The notes beneath the pieces were generated by a model. It ran no database searches. It saw nothing but the letters and a program-made list of their open reading frames with translations, and was not told where the DNA came from. A program made the translations under genes and the position numbers. From contig JARRRD010000057.1 of NCBI GenBank assembly GCA_037381085.1, positions 1 through 21,133 on the forward strand: DNA of 21,133 nt. The letters run 5' to 3'. Below, in pieces: positions 1 through 7,587 of this stretch. This DNA comes from JARRRD01 sp037381085. GTDB lineage: Bacteria; Nitrospirota; Thermodesulfovibrionia; Thermodesulfovibrionales; UBA6898. Every line of letters starts with the position of its first letter. Position 1 is the first letter of the stretch.

Positions 1-115
1 GGGCCACCTGGCGGACCAGCTCCTCCTGCACCGCCGGGACGGGTTCGACGCCCAGCCGGTCCAGCAACAGGCCCACGGCGCTGCCCATGACCTGCCCCCA
101 TCCGTTGTACCGCTC
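1..115 (-). CDS. Internal fragment of an unknown protein from GC-rich sequence (possible chimera)
   Basis: Read on the minus strand, bases 115 to 1 form an open frame of 38 codons, 36 of which end in G or C, including the stretch RYNGWGQVMGSAVGLLLDRL. That codon bias is typical of a high-GC genome and unlike the rest of the window. There is an ATG at 88-86, but the frame reads sensibly upstream of it to about base 115, and an in-frame stop lies at 124-122, where composition changes. The fragment runs off the window edge. No family is recognised. It is probably foreign sequence joined to the contig end, though a genuine neighbouring gene cannot be excluded. Confidence 0.4.
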
Positions 116-131
116 CCTATGTTAGTCCCCC

Positions 132-353
132 GTAAAAAATCTCGAAATTGCGAATGATGTCGTAAGCGGTATAAGCGACGCCGTCTCTCAGCAAAAGGGA
201 CTGAACGACAGCATCATCCGGGAAATGGAACGTATCGACAGCCTTGGCATAGCAACCGTCAAGGACATGGAGGACGTCTCCACATCACTCAACACGCTCG
301 CCGGCGAAATAGAGACACTTAAGGAGGAGATGGAGGTTTTCAGGACAACATAG
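132..353 (+). CDS. Methyl-accepting chemotaxis protein, C-terminal fragment
   Basis: This frame runs from about base 132 to a TAG at 351-353 and encodes about 73 residues of heptad-patterned, charged helix (for example SGISDAVSQQKGLNDSI and a tail ending EMEVFRTT). That is what the descending arm of a chemoreceptor cytoplasmic coiled coil looks like. It stops immediately before the cheW ATG at 354, the expected neighbour. Ligand-binding, HAMP and hairpin-tip regions are absent because the frame is interrupted by TAG at 123-125, where the sequence also becomes GC-rich. No WExxF-type CheR/CheB tether is seen at the C terminus. The truncation is more likely an assembly join than a real gene end. 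The receptor call rests on heptad pattern plus context. Confidence 0.65.
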   Translation, partial: VKNLEIANDVVSGISDAVSQQKGLNDSIIREMERIDSLGIATVKDMEDVSTSLNTLAGEIETLKEEMEVFRTT

Positions 354-845
354 ATGAACAAGTTCGCAGTCTTCAGGATAGCCGATGAAATTTTCGGTAT
401 CGGAATCGGGAGGGTTGTGGAGATCATAACCCCCCAGGAGGTATTTTCGATACCCGGCCTGCCGGAATTTCTCGCAGGGGTAATAAGCGTGCGGGGTTCC
501 GTCATACCCCTGATCGATTTGCGGAGGCGGTTCGGTACGAAACCTGCCGGCAAAAAAGAGCGGGTGATTATCGTCCGTTTCGAGAAGGAGAAGGCGGGGT
601 TTCTCGTGGATGAAATCAAGGAGATCCTGGCATTGTCGCCGGAGGAGATAACGCCTCCGCCGTCTCTGTTCAGGGGTTTTAAAACCGAATATCTCCACGG
701 TATCGGCAAGAACGAAGGGAGAATCATCCTGCTCTTGAATATCGACAACCTGTTGACCTCCGAAGAGAAGATAAAGCTGGGAGAATCGATCGAAATGATT
801 GAGGATATAGGTGGAGAAGCTGAGGCGCCAGATCAACGACAGTAA
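354..845 (+). CDS. cheW: CheW-family chemotaxis coupling protein
   Basis: This 163-residue protein has a single CheW domain over residues 1-140. CheW proteins bridge chemoreceptors and the histidine kinase CheA at the cytoplasmic face of the receptor array. Visible family features are an N-terminal strand typical of the fold (KFAVFRIADEIFGIGIGRV), the segment LPEFLAGVISVRGSVIPLIDL (given here only as a landmark around residues 36-56), and a later IILLLNIDNLL strand. The ATG lies directly after the stop of the upstream receptor fragment, so the two were probably co-translated. The last 35 bases overlap the following HEAT-repeat gene. No CheA or CheV receiver domain is fused. The family call is secure; which kinase it serves is unknown because no CheA is in the window. 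Confidence 0.93.
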   Translation: MNKFAVFRIADEIFGIGIGRVVEIITPQEVFSIPGLPEFLAGVISVRGSVIPLIDLRRRFGTKPAGKKERVIIVRFEKEKAGFLVDEIKEILALSPEEITPPPSLFRGFKTEYLHGIGKNEGRIILLLNIDNLLTSEEKIKLGESIEMIEDIGGEAEAPDQRQ

Positions 846-2784
846 CGTCGACGTGAGGCGTGAAGCCGTGGAAAGCATGCGCGGGATGAAGACGGATTCC
901 TGCATCCCGCTGCTGCTGAAGGCCATGGAGGACGTCAGCTGGCGCGTTAGAAAGAGCGCTGTGGATGTGCTGCTGCAAGACTACCTCCTGGAAAAATATG
1001 TCCGCGGCCTTATCGGTCTTCTATACATCGAAGACAACGCGGGAGCGAGGAACTCCGCCATAGAGGCCCTTGTCCGGCTTGGCAGGAAGGCGACTGCATT
1101 TCTTATCGAGGCTTTTCAGACGCCCAACCGTGATGTCAGAAAATTCGTGATCGATGTTCTCGGCGAACACAGGGACCCCAGGTCCATCCCGCTGATGCTC
1201 GATGCTCTGAGGGACGAAGATGAGAACGTGAGGGCCACGGCGGTCGAACACCTGGGCAAGGTCGGAGAGCTTTCAGTCGTGGACGCTCTCATTGAGATAG
1301 TCGAGAGCGGAGACCTCTGGACCGCCTATCCGGCCGCCGACGCACTTGGGAGAATAGGGAACAGGAAGGCGGTGCCTCACCTGCTTCGCGCCCTCGGGAT
1401 CAAGCCCCTGAGAGAACCTGTCCTGCAGGCGCTCGGGCGCCTGGCCGAACCGTCATCCCTGTCAAGTATTATCCCCCTGCTCGAAGATCCCTCAATAAAT
1501 ATCCAGGAACGGGCATTGAAGACGATTGCCGAATTCTATCATAAGGGAGTCGACGCCGAGACCATCACCGGGGAAATGAAGAGGACCCTGGAGGACAGGG
1601 CTGTGAAGCTGCTCATAAAACACGCGTGGTCGAAGAAGCGGGAAGCCAGGATCTCCGCCATCCTGCTGCTGGGTCTCATGAAGGACGAGGCCGCTTACGG
1701 TCCGCTGCTGGAAATCTCGCAGGAAGACGGGTTCGCCGACGACATCAGAAAGGCGCTGGTATTCATCGGCAGAGATAATCCCGAGTCATTACTAAAGCTG
1801 TTCGATGCAGACAATCCTCACCAGAGGCGTTTTATGTGTGAAGTCACATCGGAGATCGTTTCACCCGTTTATTACGATATCCTTGAAAAGATGCTGACAG
1901 ACGAAGACGGACACGTCCGTTCCGCCGCAGCGGTAAGTATAGCAAAACTGGAGGACCCCAGGGCTGTTGACAAATTGAAAAAGCTCCTGATTGACCCTTA
2001 TGAAGATGTCCAGGAGTCCGCCGTGCTCGCACTGTCGAATCTCGGAGCCGCACTTGATAAAGACGAGATAATCGGCATGCTCAGGAGCGGGGAAGCCGTA
2101 CTCAGGAGGAATGCGGCTTATCTACTGGGAAATATGAAGGCCTCGGCGGCAGTCGGGGAACTCGGTTTTGTGCTGAAGGACGAAGAGGTTAAGGTGAGAA
2201 AGGCCGTTGTGGCGGCACTGGCGGCGATCGGGACGGAAGAGGCGGTGCGGTATCTCGTATTCGCTCTTACCGACGAAAACCCCGACATAAGGATTTCCGC
2301 CGTGCTGAGCCTCGGAGCGATTCCCGGAGAGGGTGTTTTCAATTCGCTGGTCATTCTCACTTCCGACAAGGACAATTTTGTGAAGGCGGCCGCCGCAAAG
2401 TCGCTCGGGATGATGGGAGAAAAGAAAGCGGTTGATCCCCTGATCGGACTTTTGCATGACAACTGCGGCTTTGTTGCAGCCACCGCAATCGAATCATTGG
2501 GCAGGATCGGCGGGGATGACGCCAGAAGGGCGATCACCGGGGTGCTTTCGTCTCCGGACGAGGAGATAAAGAGGACGGCGATAATGGCACTTTCGTCCTT
2601 TGAAGGTGTCGAGGATGACCTTATCTCCTTCCTGGGCGACCCTGACTGGGCAACGAGGATCGCTTCTGTGAAAGCACTAGGCAAAATGGCGAAGGGGGAA
2701 GTGAGGAAAGAACTGGAAAAGCTTCTCGACAGCGAAGAAGATCCCACCGTGCTTAAAACGATCGAAGAGATTCTGCGTGTTTGA
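811..2784 (+). CDS. HEAT/PBS-lyase-type repeat protein of a chemosensory operon
   Basis: This 657-residue protein is built almost entirely of about twenty tandem helical repeats of roughly 30 residues, with recurring cores such as AADALGRIGNRKAVPHLL and AAKSLGMMGEKKAVDPLI. This is the HEAT_2/PBS-lyase HEAT-like pattern. Such alpha-solenoids bind proteins and have no catalytic residues; there is no signal peptide or membrane segment, so it should be cytoplasmic. The GTG start at 811 is supported by GAGG at 801-804 and overlaps cheW by 35 bases; the stop at 2782-2784 overlaps the GTG of cheR. Being embedded in the operon suggests a scaffold or adaptor for the Che proteins, but that is inference: no partner can be read from the sequence. 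Confidence 0.85.
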   Translation: MEKLRRQINDSNVDVRREAVESMRGMKTDSCIPLLLKAMEDVSWRVRKSAVDVLLQDYLLEKYVRGLIGLLYIEDNAGARNSAIEALVRLGRKATAFLIEAFQTPNRDVRKFVIDVLGEHRDPRSIPLMLDALRDEDENVRATAVEHLGKVGELSVVDALIEIVESGDLWTAYPAADALGRIGNRKAVPHLLRALGIKPLREPVLQALGRLAEPSSLSSIIPLLEDPSINIQERALKTIAEFYHKGVDAETITGEMKRTLEDRAVKLLIKHAWSKKREARISAILLLGLMKDEAAYGPLLEISQEDGFADDIRKALVFIGRDNPESLLKLFDADNPHQRRFMCEVTSEIVSPVYYDILEKMLTDEDGHVRSAAAVSIAKLEDPRAVDKLKKLLIDPYEDVQESAVLALSNLGAALDKDEIIGMLRSGEAVLRRNAAYLLGNMKASAAVGELGFVLKDEEVKVRKAVVAALAAIGTEEAVRYLVFALTDENPDIRISAVLSLGAIPGEGVFNSLVILTSDKDNFVKAAAAKSLGMMGEKKAVDPLIGLLHDNCGFVAATAIESLGRIGGDDARRAITGVLSSPDEEIKRTAIMALSSFEGVEDDLISFLGDPDWATRIASVKALGKMAKGEVRKELEKLLDSEEDPTVLKTIEEILRV

Positions 2785-3628
2785 GAGAGAAGAAATAATA
2801 TCCCTTCCCGAGGATGTGTTCAGACTTATCAGGGATGTTATTCGGGACTACTGCGGCCTTTTTTTCGATGACGGGACGCGGTATCTTCTTGAAAAAAGAC
2901 TGACCCGCCGTGTTAGAAGTCATCACCTGGACGACTTCAGGGATTATTACCGTCTGCTTCGTTACGACAGAAACGCCGACGAGGAACTCTCGGCAATCAT
3001 CGACGTGCTGACGGTCAACGAAACATATTTCTTCAGGGAACAGAACCAGTTGAGGGCCTTCAGTACCGAAATACTGGAGGAATTGAAGGAGGTCAAGAGA
3101 GACAGCCGGACGCTGAGAATATGGTCTGCGGGCTGCTCGACCGGTGAAGAGCCTTACACCGTTGCTATGCTTGTCGCAGAGATGCAAGGCCTGGCCGGCT
3201 GGGATATCGAGATCCATGGAAGCGACATAAACCAGCGTGTCTTGCAGGCCGCCCGCAAGGGGATATACAGGAAGAACTCTTTCCGCACGATAGATCCATA
3301 TTTTTTCAGAAAATATTTTTACGATGATGACGGCTGCTTCAGGATCAGCGACGCCGCCAGGAAAAACGTAAACTTCAGTTATCTTAATCTCCTGGATCCC
3401 CACAAGACAACATTCCTGGGCAAAATGGATGTAATATTCTGCAGAAATGTATTAATATATTTTGACAGCTTATCCAGAAGAAAGGTAATAGACATATTTT
3501 ACGACAGGCTTTTCGACGGGGGTTATCTTCTCCTCGGACACGCTGAATCTCTCATCAATATTTCGACGGCTTTTACCCTCAGACACCTGAAAAACGACAT
3601 GGTTTACCAGAAGCCGGTGAAGAAGTAA
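2777..3628 (+). CDS. cheR: CheR-type protein-glutamate O-methyltransferase
   Basis: This 283-residue protein transfers methyl groups from S-adenosylmethionine to glutamates on chemoreceptors, countering CheB. An N-terminal helical domain (about 10-80) carries the receptor-contact signature NETYFFRE at 81-88. The SAM site is WSAGCSTGEEPYT at 116-128, followed by the acidic SD at 149-150 and FCRNVLIYF at 221-229, then GGYLLLGHAESL near the C terminus. No TPR extension is present. The GTG start at 2777 overlaps the HEAT gene stop by eight bases, suggesting translational coupling. A 72-base spacer with a small hairpin separates it from cheB. Length is normal for the family. Confidence 0.95.
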   Translation: MFEREEIISLPEDVFRLIRDVIRDYCGLFFDDGTRYLLEKRLTRRVRSHHLDDFRDYYRLLRYDRNADEELSAIIDVLTVNETYFFREQNQLRAFSTEILEELKEVKRDSRTLRIWSAGCSTGEEPYTVAMLVAEMQGLAGWDIEIHGSDINQRVLQAARKGIYRKNSFRTIDPYFFRKYFYDDDGCFRISDAARKNVNFSYLNLLDPHKTTFLGKMDVIFCRNVLIYFDSLSRRKVIDIFYDRLFDGGYLLLGHAESLINISTAFTLRHLKNDMVYQKPVKK

Positions 3629-3650
3629 GCGGGACGGCGGCACGGAGATC

Positions 3651-3668
3651 CATACCGTCAAGGGTATG
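3651..3668 (+). other. Small hairpin between cheR and cheB
   Basis: CATACC (3651-3656) and GGTATG (3663-3668) pair around a 6-base loop in the only sizeable gap of the chemosensory operon. There is no U-tract, so it is not a convincing terminator. It could be an RNA processing site or chance. Confidence 0.25.
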
Positions 3669-3700
3669 AGTCCTGAGAATTCCTCAAGAGGTATATCGCA

Positions 3701-4750
3701 TTGAAGACGAAAATACTCATTGTAGACGACTCGGCATATACGAGACAGCTCATCAAGGAGATGCTGGAAAAAGACGCAAGCCTTGAAGTCGTGGGCATTG
3801 CCAGCAACGGCAGGGATGCAATGGCTAAGACGCTGAGGCTGGAACCCGATATTATAACTCTGGACTTTGAAATGCCCGAGATGGACGGTCTTGCGTTCCT
3901 CAGGTGGCTGATGATACAGAGGCCGACCCCGGTCATAATGGTGAGTTCATATAACGACTCAAAGACGGTCTTCAAAACACTGGAACTCGGCGCTGTCGAC
4001 TTCATTGCCAAACCCACCCGACGTGCGTCCATCGAGCTCCAGAGCATCGGAAAAGACCTCGTGCAGAAGGTCAAGGGAATCAAGAATATCCGCATGGACA
4101 TCCTGAGCAAGAATCTCGAACTTCTTGGAAGGGACGAACCTGCCATCAATGCAGGGCGGGAGGAGAGTGCCATACAGGCCGTGGCGGTAGGATCCTCCAC
4201 TGGAGGGCCGGCTGCGCTGCAGATTATCTTGACCAGGCTGGGGCCTGATTTTCAGGCGGCGATGTTCATCAGCCAGCATATGCCCAGGGGATTCACGGAG
4301 CCTCTCTCCGAGCGGTTGAACAAGTTGTCCCCTTTGAATGTCAGGGAGGCGAAAGAGGGCGATCCCGTTGAAGCCGGTACCGCGCTGATCTGTCCCGGAG
4401 GATATCACCTCGGCCTTGAGGCGAGGGGAGCGAAGCGGATCGTGCGGCTGAAAGAGGGGAAGCTGAGTGACAAATACGTGCCGTCGGTCGATTATATGAT
4501 GCGGTCGGTGGCGGACAATTTCGGTGCGAATTCCATGGGTGTCATCCTAACCGGCATGGGCAATGACGGGAGAAAGGGGATGCTGGAAATTAAAACAAAA
4601 GGCGGTTATACTATAGCAGAATCGGAGCAGAGCGCCGTTGTTTTCGGGATGCCGGGAGAGGCGATAAAGGCCGGTGCTGCCGAAGCTGTTTTGCCTCTGT
4701 CCGAGGTCCCGGCGGAAATAATGCGTTTGGTGAACAAGAAGAGGAATTAG
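3701..4750 (+). CDS. cheB: CheB chemotaxis methylesterase / glutamine deamidase
   Basis: This 349-residue two-domain protein demethylates receptor glutamates when its receiver domain is phosphorylated. The receiver spans about residues 1-120, with acidic D9/D10, phospho-acceptor D55 (in LDFEMPEMDG) and K104. The methylesterase domain spans about 160-345, with the catalytic triad expected at S166 (GSSTGGP), H193 (QHMPRG) and D289 (GMGNDG), all present. The start is TTG at 3701, preceded by AAGAGG at 3686-3691; no better in-frame start fits the receiver N terminus. The stop shares one base with the GTG of the GAF protein. All active-site residues are intact, so the enzyme should be functional. 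Confidence 0.95.
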   Translation: MKTKILIVDDSAYTRQLIKEMLEKDASLEVVGIASNGRDAMAKTLRLEPDIITLDFEMPEMDGLAFLRWLMIQRPTPVIMVSSYNDSKTVFKTLELGAVDFIAKPTRRASIELQSIGKDLVQKVKGIKNIRMDILSKNLELLGRDEPAINAGREESAIQAVAVGSSTGGPAALQIILTRLGPDFQAAMFISQHMPRGFTEPLSERLNKLSPLNVREAKEGDPVEAGTALICPGGYHLGLEARGAKRIVRLKEGKLSDKYVPSVDYMMRSVADNFGANSMGVILTGMGNDGRKGMLEIKTKGGYTIAESEQSAVVFGMPGEAIKAGAAEAVLPLSEVPAEIMRLVNKKRN

Positions 4751-5571
4751 TGGAAAAGGATTCAGGGCACATTAACAGGGCGGATGAATTCCTGCAGATG
4801 TTCAGGAAAGGCGAGGAATTCACCAAGGAGCTTTTGAAGGACAACGAGAAGCTCCGGTACAGGGTCGCCCAGCTTGAGGAGTCTGTCGAGAGGTCGGGCG
4901 ACGAGGCGAGGATCAAACTCTATGAGGACAGGATACGTATGATCGGGGATGAGCTCAACTCGCTCAAGGAGAGGTTCAGACAGGTGGAGGAGGAAAACAA
5001 GGACTTCGCATCCAAATATATAGAAGTTGAAGAGGAAAACAACAACCTTGCAAACCTTTATGTCGCCAGTTATCAGCTCCACTCCACCCTTGATTTCACC
5101 GAGGTCCTCAGGATAGTTCTTGAGATTGTCATAAATCTGATAGGAGCCGAGAAATTCGCGATACTTCTTATGGATGAGAAGGCCAACGAGCTTGTGCCCG
5201 TGAGCGCGGAAGGGATGAGCGTGGCGGATGCGCCCAAGGTAAAGATCGGCGAGGGTACGATAGGGACGGTTGCAAGGAGCGGTGAAAGTTATTTTGCCGA
5301 CAACCTGGACGGCGGGGGGGACATCAACACCCATGAACCCATCGTCTGTATTCCGCTGAAGATCAAGGAACATGTCATAGGGGTAATCTCCATCTATAAG
5401 CTTCTGATGCAGAAGGAAGGCTTTACGAACGTCGATTACGAGCTCTTCAACCTGCTTGCAGGTCATGCAGCCACGGCCATTTTTTCATCGAGGATGTATA
5501 CCCAGTCGGAAAGAAAGCTGACAACGATACAGAGTTTTCTCGATCTTCTTAAAGAGAAACCGAAAAAATAG
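4750..5571 (+). CDS. Coiled-coil plus GAF-domain protein
   Basis: This 273-residue cytoplasmic protein has a charged, heptad-patterned coiled coil over about residues 20-105 (for example LKDNEKLRYRVAQLEESV), followed by a GAF domain over about 110-255 (LDFTEVLRIVLEIVINLIGAEKF at its start, then IGEGTIGTVARSGE and CIPLKIKEHVIGVISIY). GAF domains bind small ligands or mediate dimer signalling; no ligand can be assigned and no output domain (kinase, GGDEF, HD) follows. The GTG start overlaps the cheB stop by one base, and the next gene, a CheY-like receiver, starts 11 bases after its stop. It may feed a second signal into the chemosensory pathway or act as an adaptor; that role is inference. Confidence 0.8.
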   Translation: MEKDSGHINRADEFLQMFRKGEEFTKELLKDNEKLRYRVAQLEESVERSGDEARIKLYEDRIRMIGDELNSLKERFRQVEEENKDFASKYIEVEEENNNLANLYVASYQLHSTLDFTEVLRIVLEIVINLIGAEKFAILLMDEKANELVPVSAEGMSVADAPKVKIGEGTIGTVARSGESYFADNLDGGGDINTHEPIVCIPLKIKEHVIGVISIYKLLMQKEGFTNVDYELFNLLAGHAATAIFSSRMYTQSERKLTTIQSFLDLLKEKPKK

Positions 5572-5582
5572 GAGAGCGTGAA

Positions 5583-5951
5583 ATGCCGAACATTCTTGTT
5601 GTTGAAGATTCGCCGACGATGAGACAGCTCATCAGTTTCGCTGTCAAGAGGATACCCAATTCCAGGGTGATCGAAGCGTCGGACGGCGTGGACGCCCTCA
5701 AGAAACTTTCATCGGAGAAAGTGGACCTCATCCTCGCCGATATCAACATGCCCGTGATGGATGGGCTGAAACTCGTCAGCCTTGTGAGGGGCAACCCCGC
5801 TTTCAAGCATATACCCGTCATAATAGTTACTACCGAGGGCGCCGAGGAAGACAGGAAAAGGGCTCTTTCCATCGGCGCAAACGCATACCTTCCCAAGCCT
5901 ATCCAGACCCAGGAACTCCTGAAGCTTGTTAACACATATCTGACCGCATAG
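5583..5951 (+). CDS. CheY-like single-domain response regulator
   Basis: This 122-residue protein is a stand-alone receiver. Conserved residues are E8/D9 (VVEDS), phospho-acceptor D53 (LADINMPVMDG), T83 (IVTTEG) and K105 (LPKPI), so it should accept phosphate from a CheA-type kinase. It carries no output domain. Its ATG follows GGAG in the sequence between the GAF gene stop and 5583. It is the last gene of the apparent operon. The usual CheY target would be a flagellar switch, but no flagellar or pilus gene is visible here, so motility versus another output cannot be decided. Confidence 0.92.
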   Translation: MPNILVVEDSPTMRQLISFAVKRIPNSRVIEASDGVDALKKLSSEKVDLILADINMPVMDGLKLVSLVRGNPAFKHIPVIIVTTEGAEEDRKRALSIGANAYLPKPIQTQELLKLVNTYLTA

Positions 5952-6176
5952 ACCTGCCGGCATTCTTTACCCTCAGGCTGCATGAAAAGAGCTATAAACC
6001 ACGGAGACCCCGGATTGTAGAGTTGAAAAATAAGGGAAAAGTCGGGAATAAACTCCTTACGACGGGGATCAAAAGAGGACTTTTCGGTACCGCCTTTAAA
6101 GACGGCCTTTCGAGTGGTAAGCTTGAAATAAAGGGAAGAACAAACATTGGCAGCATGCTTCCCGAAGGAGAAGAAG

Positions 6177-6428
6177 ATGAAAATAAAACCACTGGCGCTC
6201 GGTCTGTCCCTGGGGATAGTCTGGGGAGGCGTTCTTTTCGCGACAACCCTTCTGTCCTATTTTACCGGTTACGGGAAATCTTTTCTTGAGGTCATCGCGG
6301 GCTCGGTTTACCCGGGCTATACCATTTCACCTTTGGGAAGTGTACTGGCATTCTTTTACGGGTTTGTCGACCTTGGGCTCGGTGGCGTGATAGTGGGATG
6401 GCTTTATAACACGTTTGCGAGGGAATGA
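6177..6428 (+). CDS. Small two-helix membrane protein (holin-like annotation family)
   Basis: This 83-residue protein begins at ATG 6177, supported by an AGGAG about seven bases upstream; an in-frame ATG further upstream would add residues encoded by the ribosome-binding site itself and is rejected. It has two hydrophobic segments, about residues 5-28 (ALGLSLGIVWGGVLFATTLL) and 55-78 (SVLAFFYGFVDLGLGGVIVG), joined by a loop containing GYTISPLG. Short proteins of this shape are widespread in environmental bacteria and often annotated as bacteriophage-holin family, but no phage genes are nearby and lysis function is doubtful. It sits four bases ahead of the FAD oxidoreductase, suggesting co-expression. 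Confidence 0.7.
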   Translation: MKIKPLALGLSLGIVWGGVLFATTLLSYFTGYGKSFLEVIAGSVYPGYTISPLGSVLAFFYGFVDLGLGGVIVGWLYNTFARE

Positions 6429-6431
6429 TGC

Positions 6432-7580
6432 ATGAAAGAGCGGATTACCGTCATAGGGGCCGGGCCGGCGGGCCTCAGTGCCGCTATCGTTCTTGCGAAA
6501 AATCAATACGGCGTGACCGTATATGAGAAAGCTCCCGATGTGGGACATCGGCTCAACGGAGAGTTTCAGGGGCTCGAAAACTGGAGTTCCGAAGAGGACG
6601 CGGCCGAATTCCTCGGAGATCTTGACCTTGACCTGAATTTCCTGTGCAAGCCCTATCGTGGAGGGGTGGTGTTTGCGGCTGAAAGCACACCGGCCTGGGT
6701 CTGGTCCGACAGGCCCATCTTCTATCTCATAAGAAGAGGTGCGATGGCCGGTGCGCTTGATGCCGGTTTGAAGGAACAGGCCCTCTCTCTGGGCGTGGAT
6801 ATCCGGTTCAATCAGCGCATAGACGTGGGCGCCATTTGCGGTAAGGCCGTTGTAGCTGCCGGCCCCAGGGGTTTTAAGGAAGTCGCAGCCGGGGCTACTT
6901 TCGAGACCGATATGGAAGACGGCGCCGCTGTTATCCTCGATGACGGAATCGCCCCGAAAGGTTATGCCTATCTCCTCGTAAGCGAGGGACGCGGGACCAT
7001 GGCGGCCGTTCTCTACAGAGAGTACGGGAGGGTTAATGGATGCTTTGGAAAGACGGTGAAGTTCTTCAGGGACAGCCTCGGCATGACCATGAGGAATGAA
7101 AAGAGGTTCGGCAGTTACGGGGATTTCTCGATCGGCGATTCTCAGATTAGGGGTGGCAAGTTATATGTTGGAGGGGCTGCGGGTTTCCAGGACTGTCTCC
7201 GGGGTTTCGGGATGAGATACGCCATACTCTCCGGATACCTGGCGGCCAGAAGTATCATTGACGGCTCAGATTACGACGAGCTCTGGAGGAAAGACCTGAA
7301 GCCGATGATCGAGACATCGCTGGTGAACAGATATCTATTCGAAAGATGCGGAAACACGGGCTACCGGTTTCTTGCAGGGAAGCTCGCCGGCAGTCGTCCC
7401 CGCGAGTTTCTCATGCGGCTGCACGGCCATTACTTTCTGAAACGTCTGCTTCTTCCGCTCGCCAGGAGAGAGTACGAGGGAAGAAAGGACGGGCGCCGTG
7501 CCGCCCGATCTTCCCTGAGGCTCGGTGGCAGGAGGAATTCCCGACGGGTGCATTCGTTGCCCGGGGGAAGAGACGTATAG
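6432..7580 (+). CDS. FAD-dependent oxidoreductase (geranylgeranyl-reductase-like)
   Basis: This 382-residue protein starts with a Rossmann dinucleotide fold: VIGAGPAGLSAAIVLAK around residues 7-23 (GxGxxG) with an acidic residue at the end of the second strand (VYEK, E32) to bind the FAD ribose. A later GGAAGFQDCLRGFGMRYAI segment is the second FAD contact typical of the geranylgeranyl reductase / p-hydroxybenzoate hydroxylase superfamily. Substrate cannot be predicted. The last 40 or so residues are unusually arginine-rich (GRKDGRRAARSSLRLGGRR) and may reflect a frameshift near the 3' end. It follows the small membrane protein closely and converges on the DUF3047 gene with only seven bases between stops. 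Confidence 0.85.
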   Translation: MKERITVIGAGPAGLSAAIVLAKNQYGVTVYEKAPDVGHRLNGEFQGLENWSSEEDAAEFLGDLDLDLNFLCKPYRGGVVFAAESTPAWVWSDRPIFYLIRRGAMAGALDAGLKEQALSLGVDIRFNQRIDVGAICGKAVVAAGPRGFKEVAAGATFETDMEDGAAVILDDGIAPKGYAYLLVSEGRGTMAAVLYREYGRVNGCFGKTVKFFRDSLGMTMRNEKRFGSYGDFSIGDSQIRGGKLYVGGAAGFQDCLRGFGMRYAILSGYLAARSIIDGSDYDELWRKDLKPMIETSLVNRYLFERCGNTGYRFLAGKLAGSRPREFLMRLHGHYFLKRLLLPLARREYEGRKDGRRAARSSLRLGGRRNSRRVHSLPGGRDV

Positions 7581-7587
7581 AGGTCCT

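Noticed and set aside
6023..6289. 88-codon plus-strand frame upstream of the small membrane protein
   Set aside because: No ribosome-binding site, no family resemblance, and it overlaps the better-supported frame starting at 6177.
6177..6428. Prophage remnant suggested by the holin-like protein
   Set aside because: No endolysin, integrase, structural genes or att-like repeats occur nearby.
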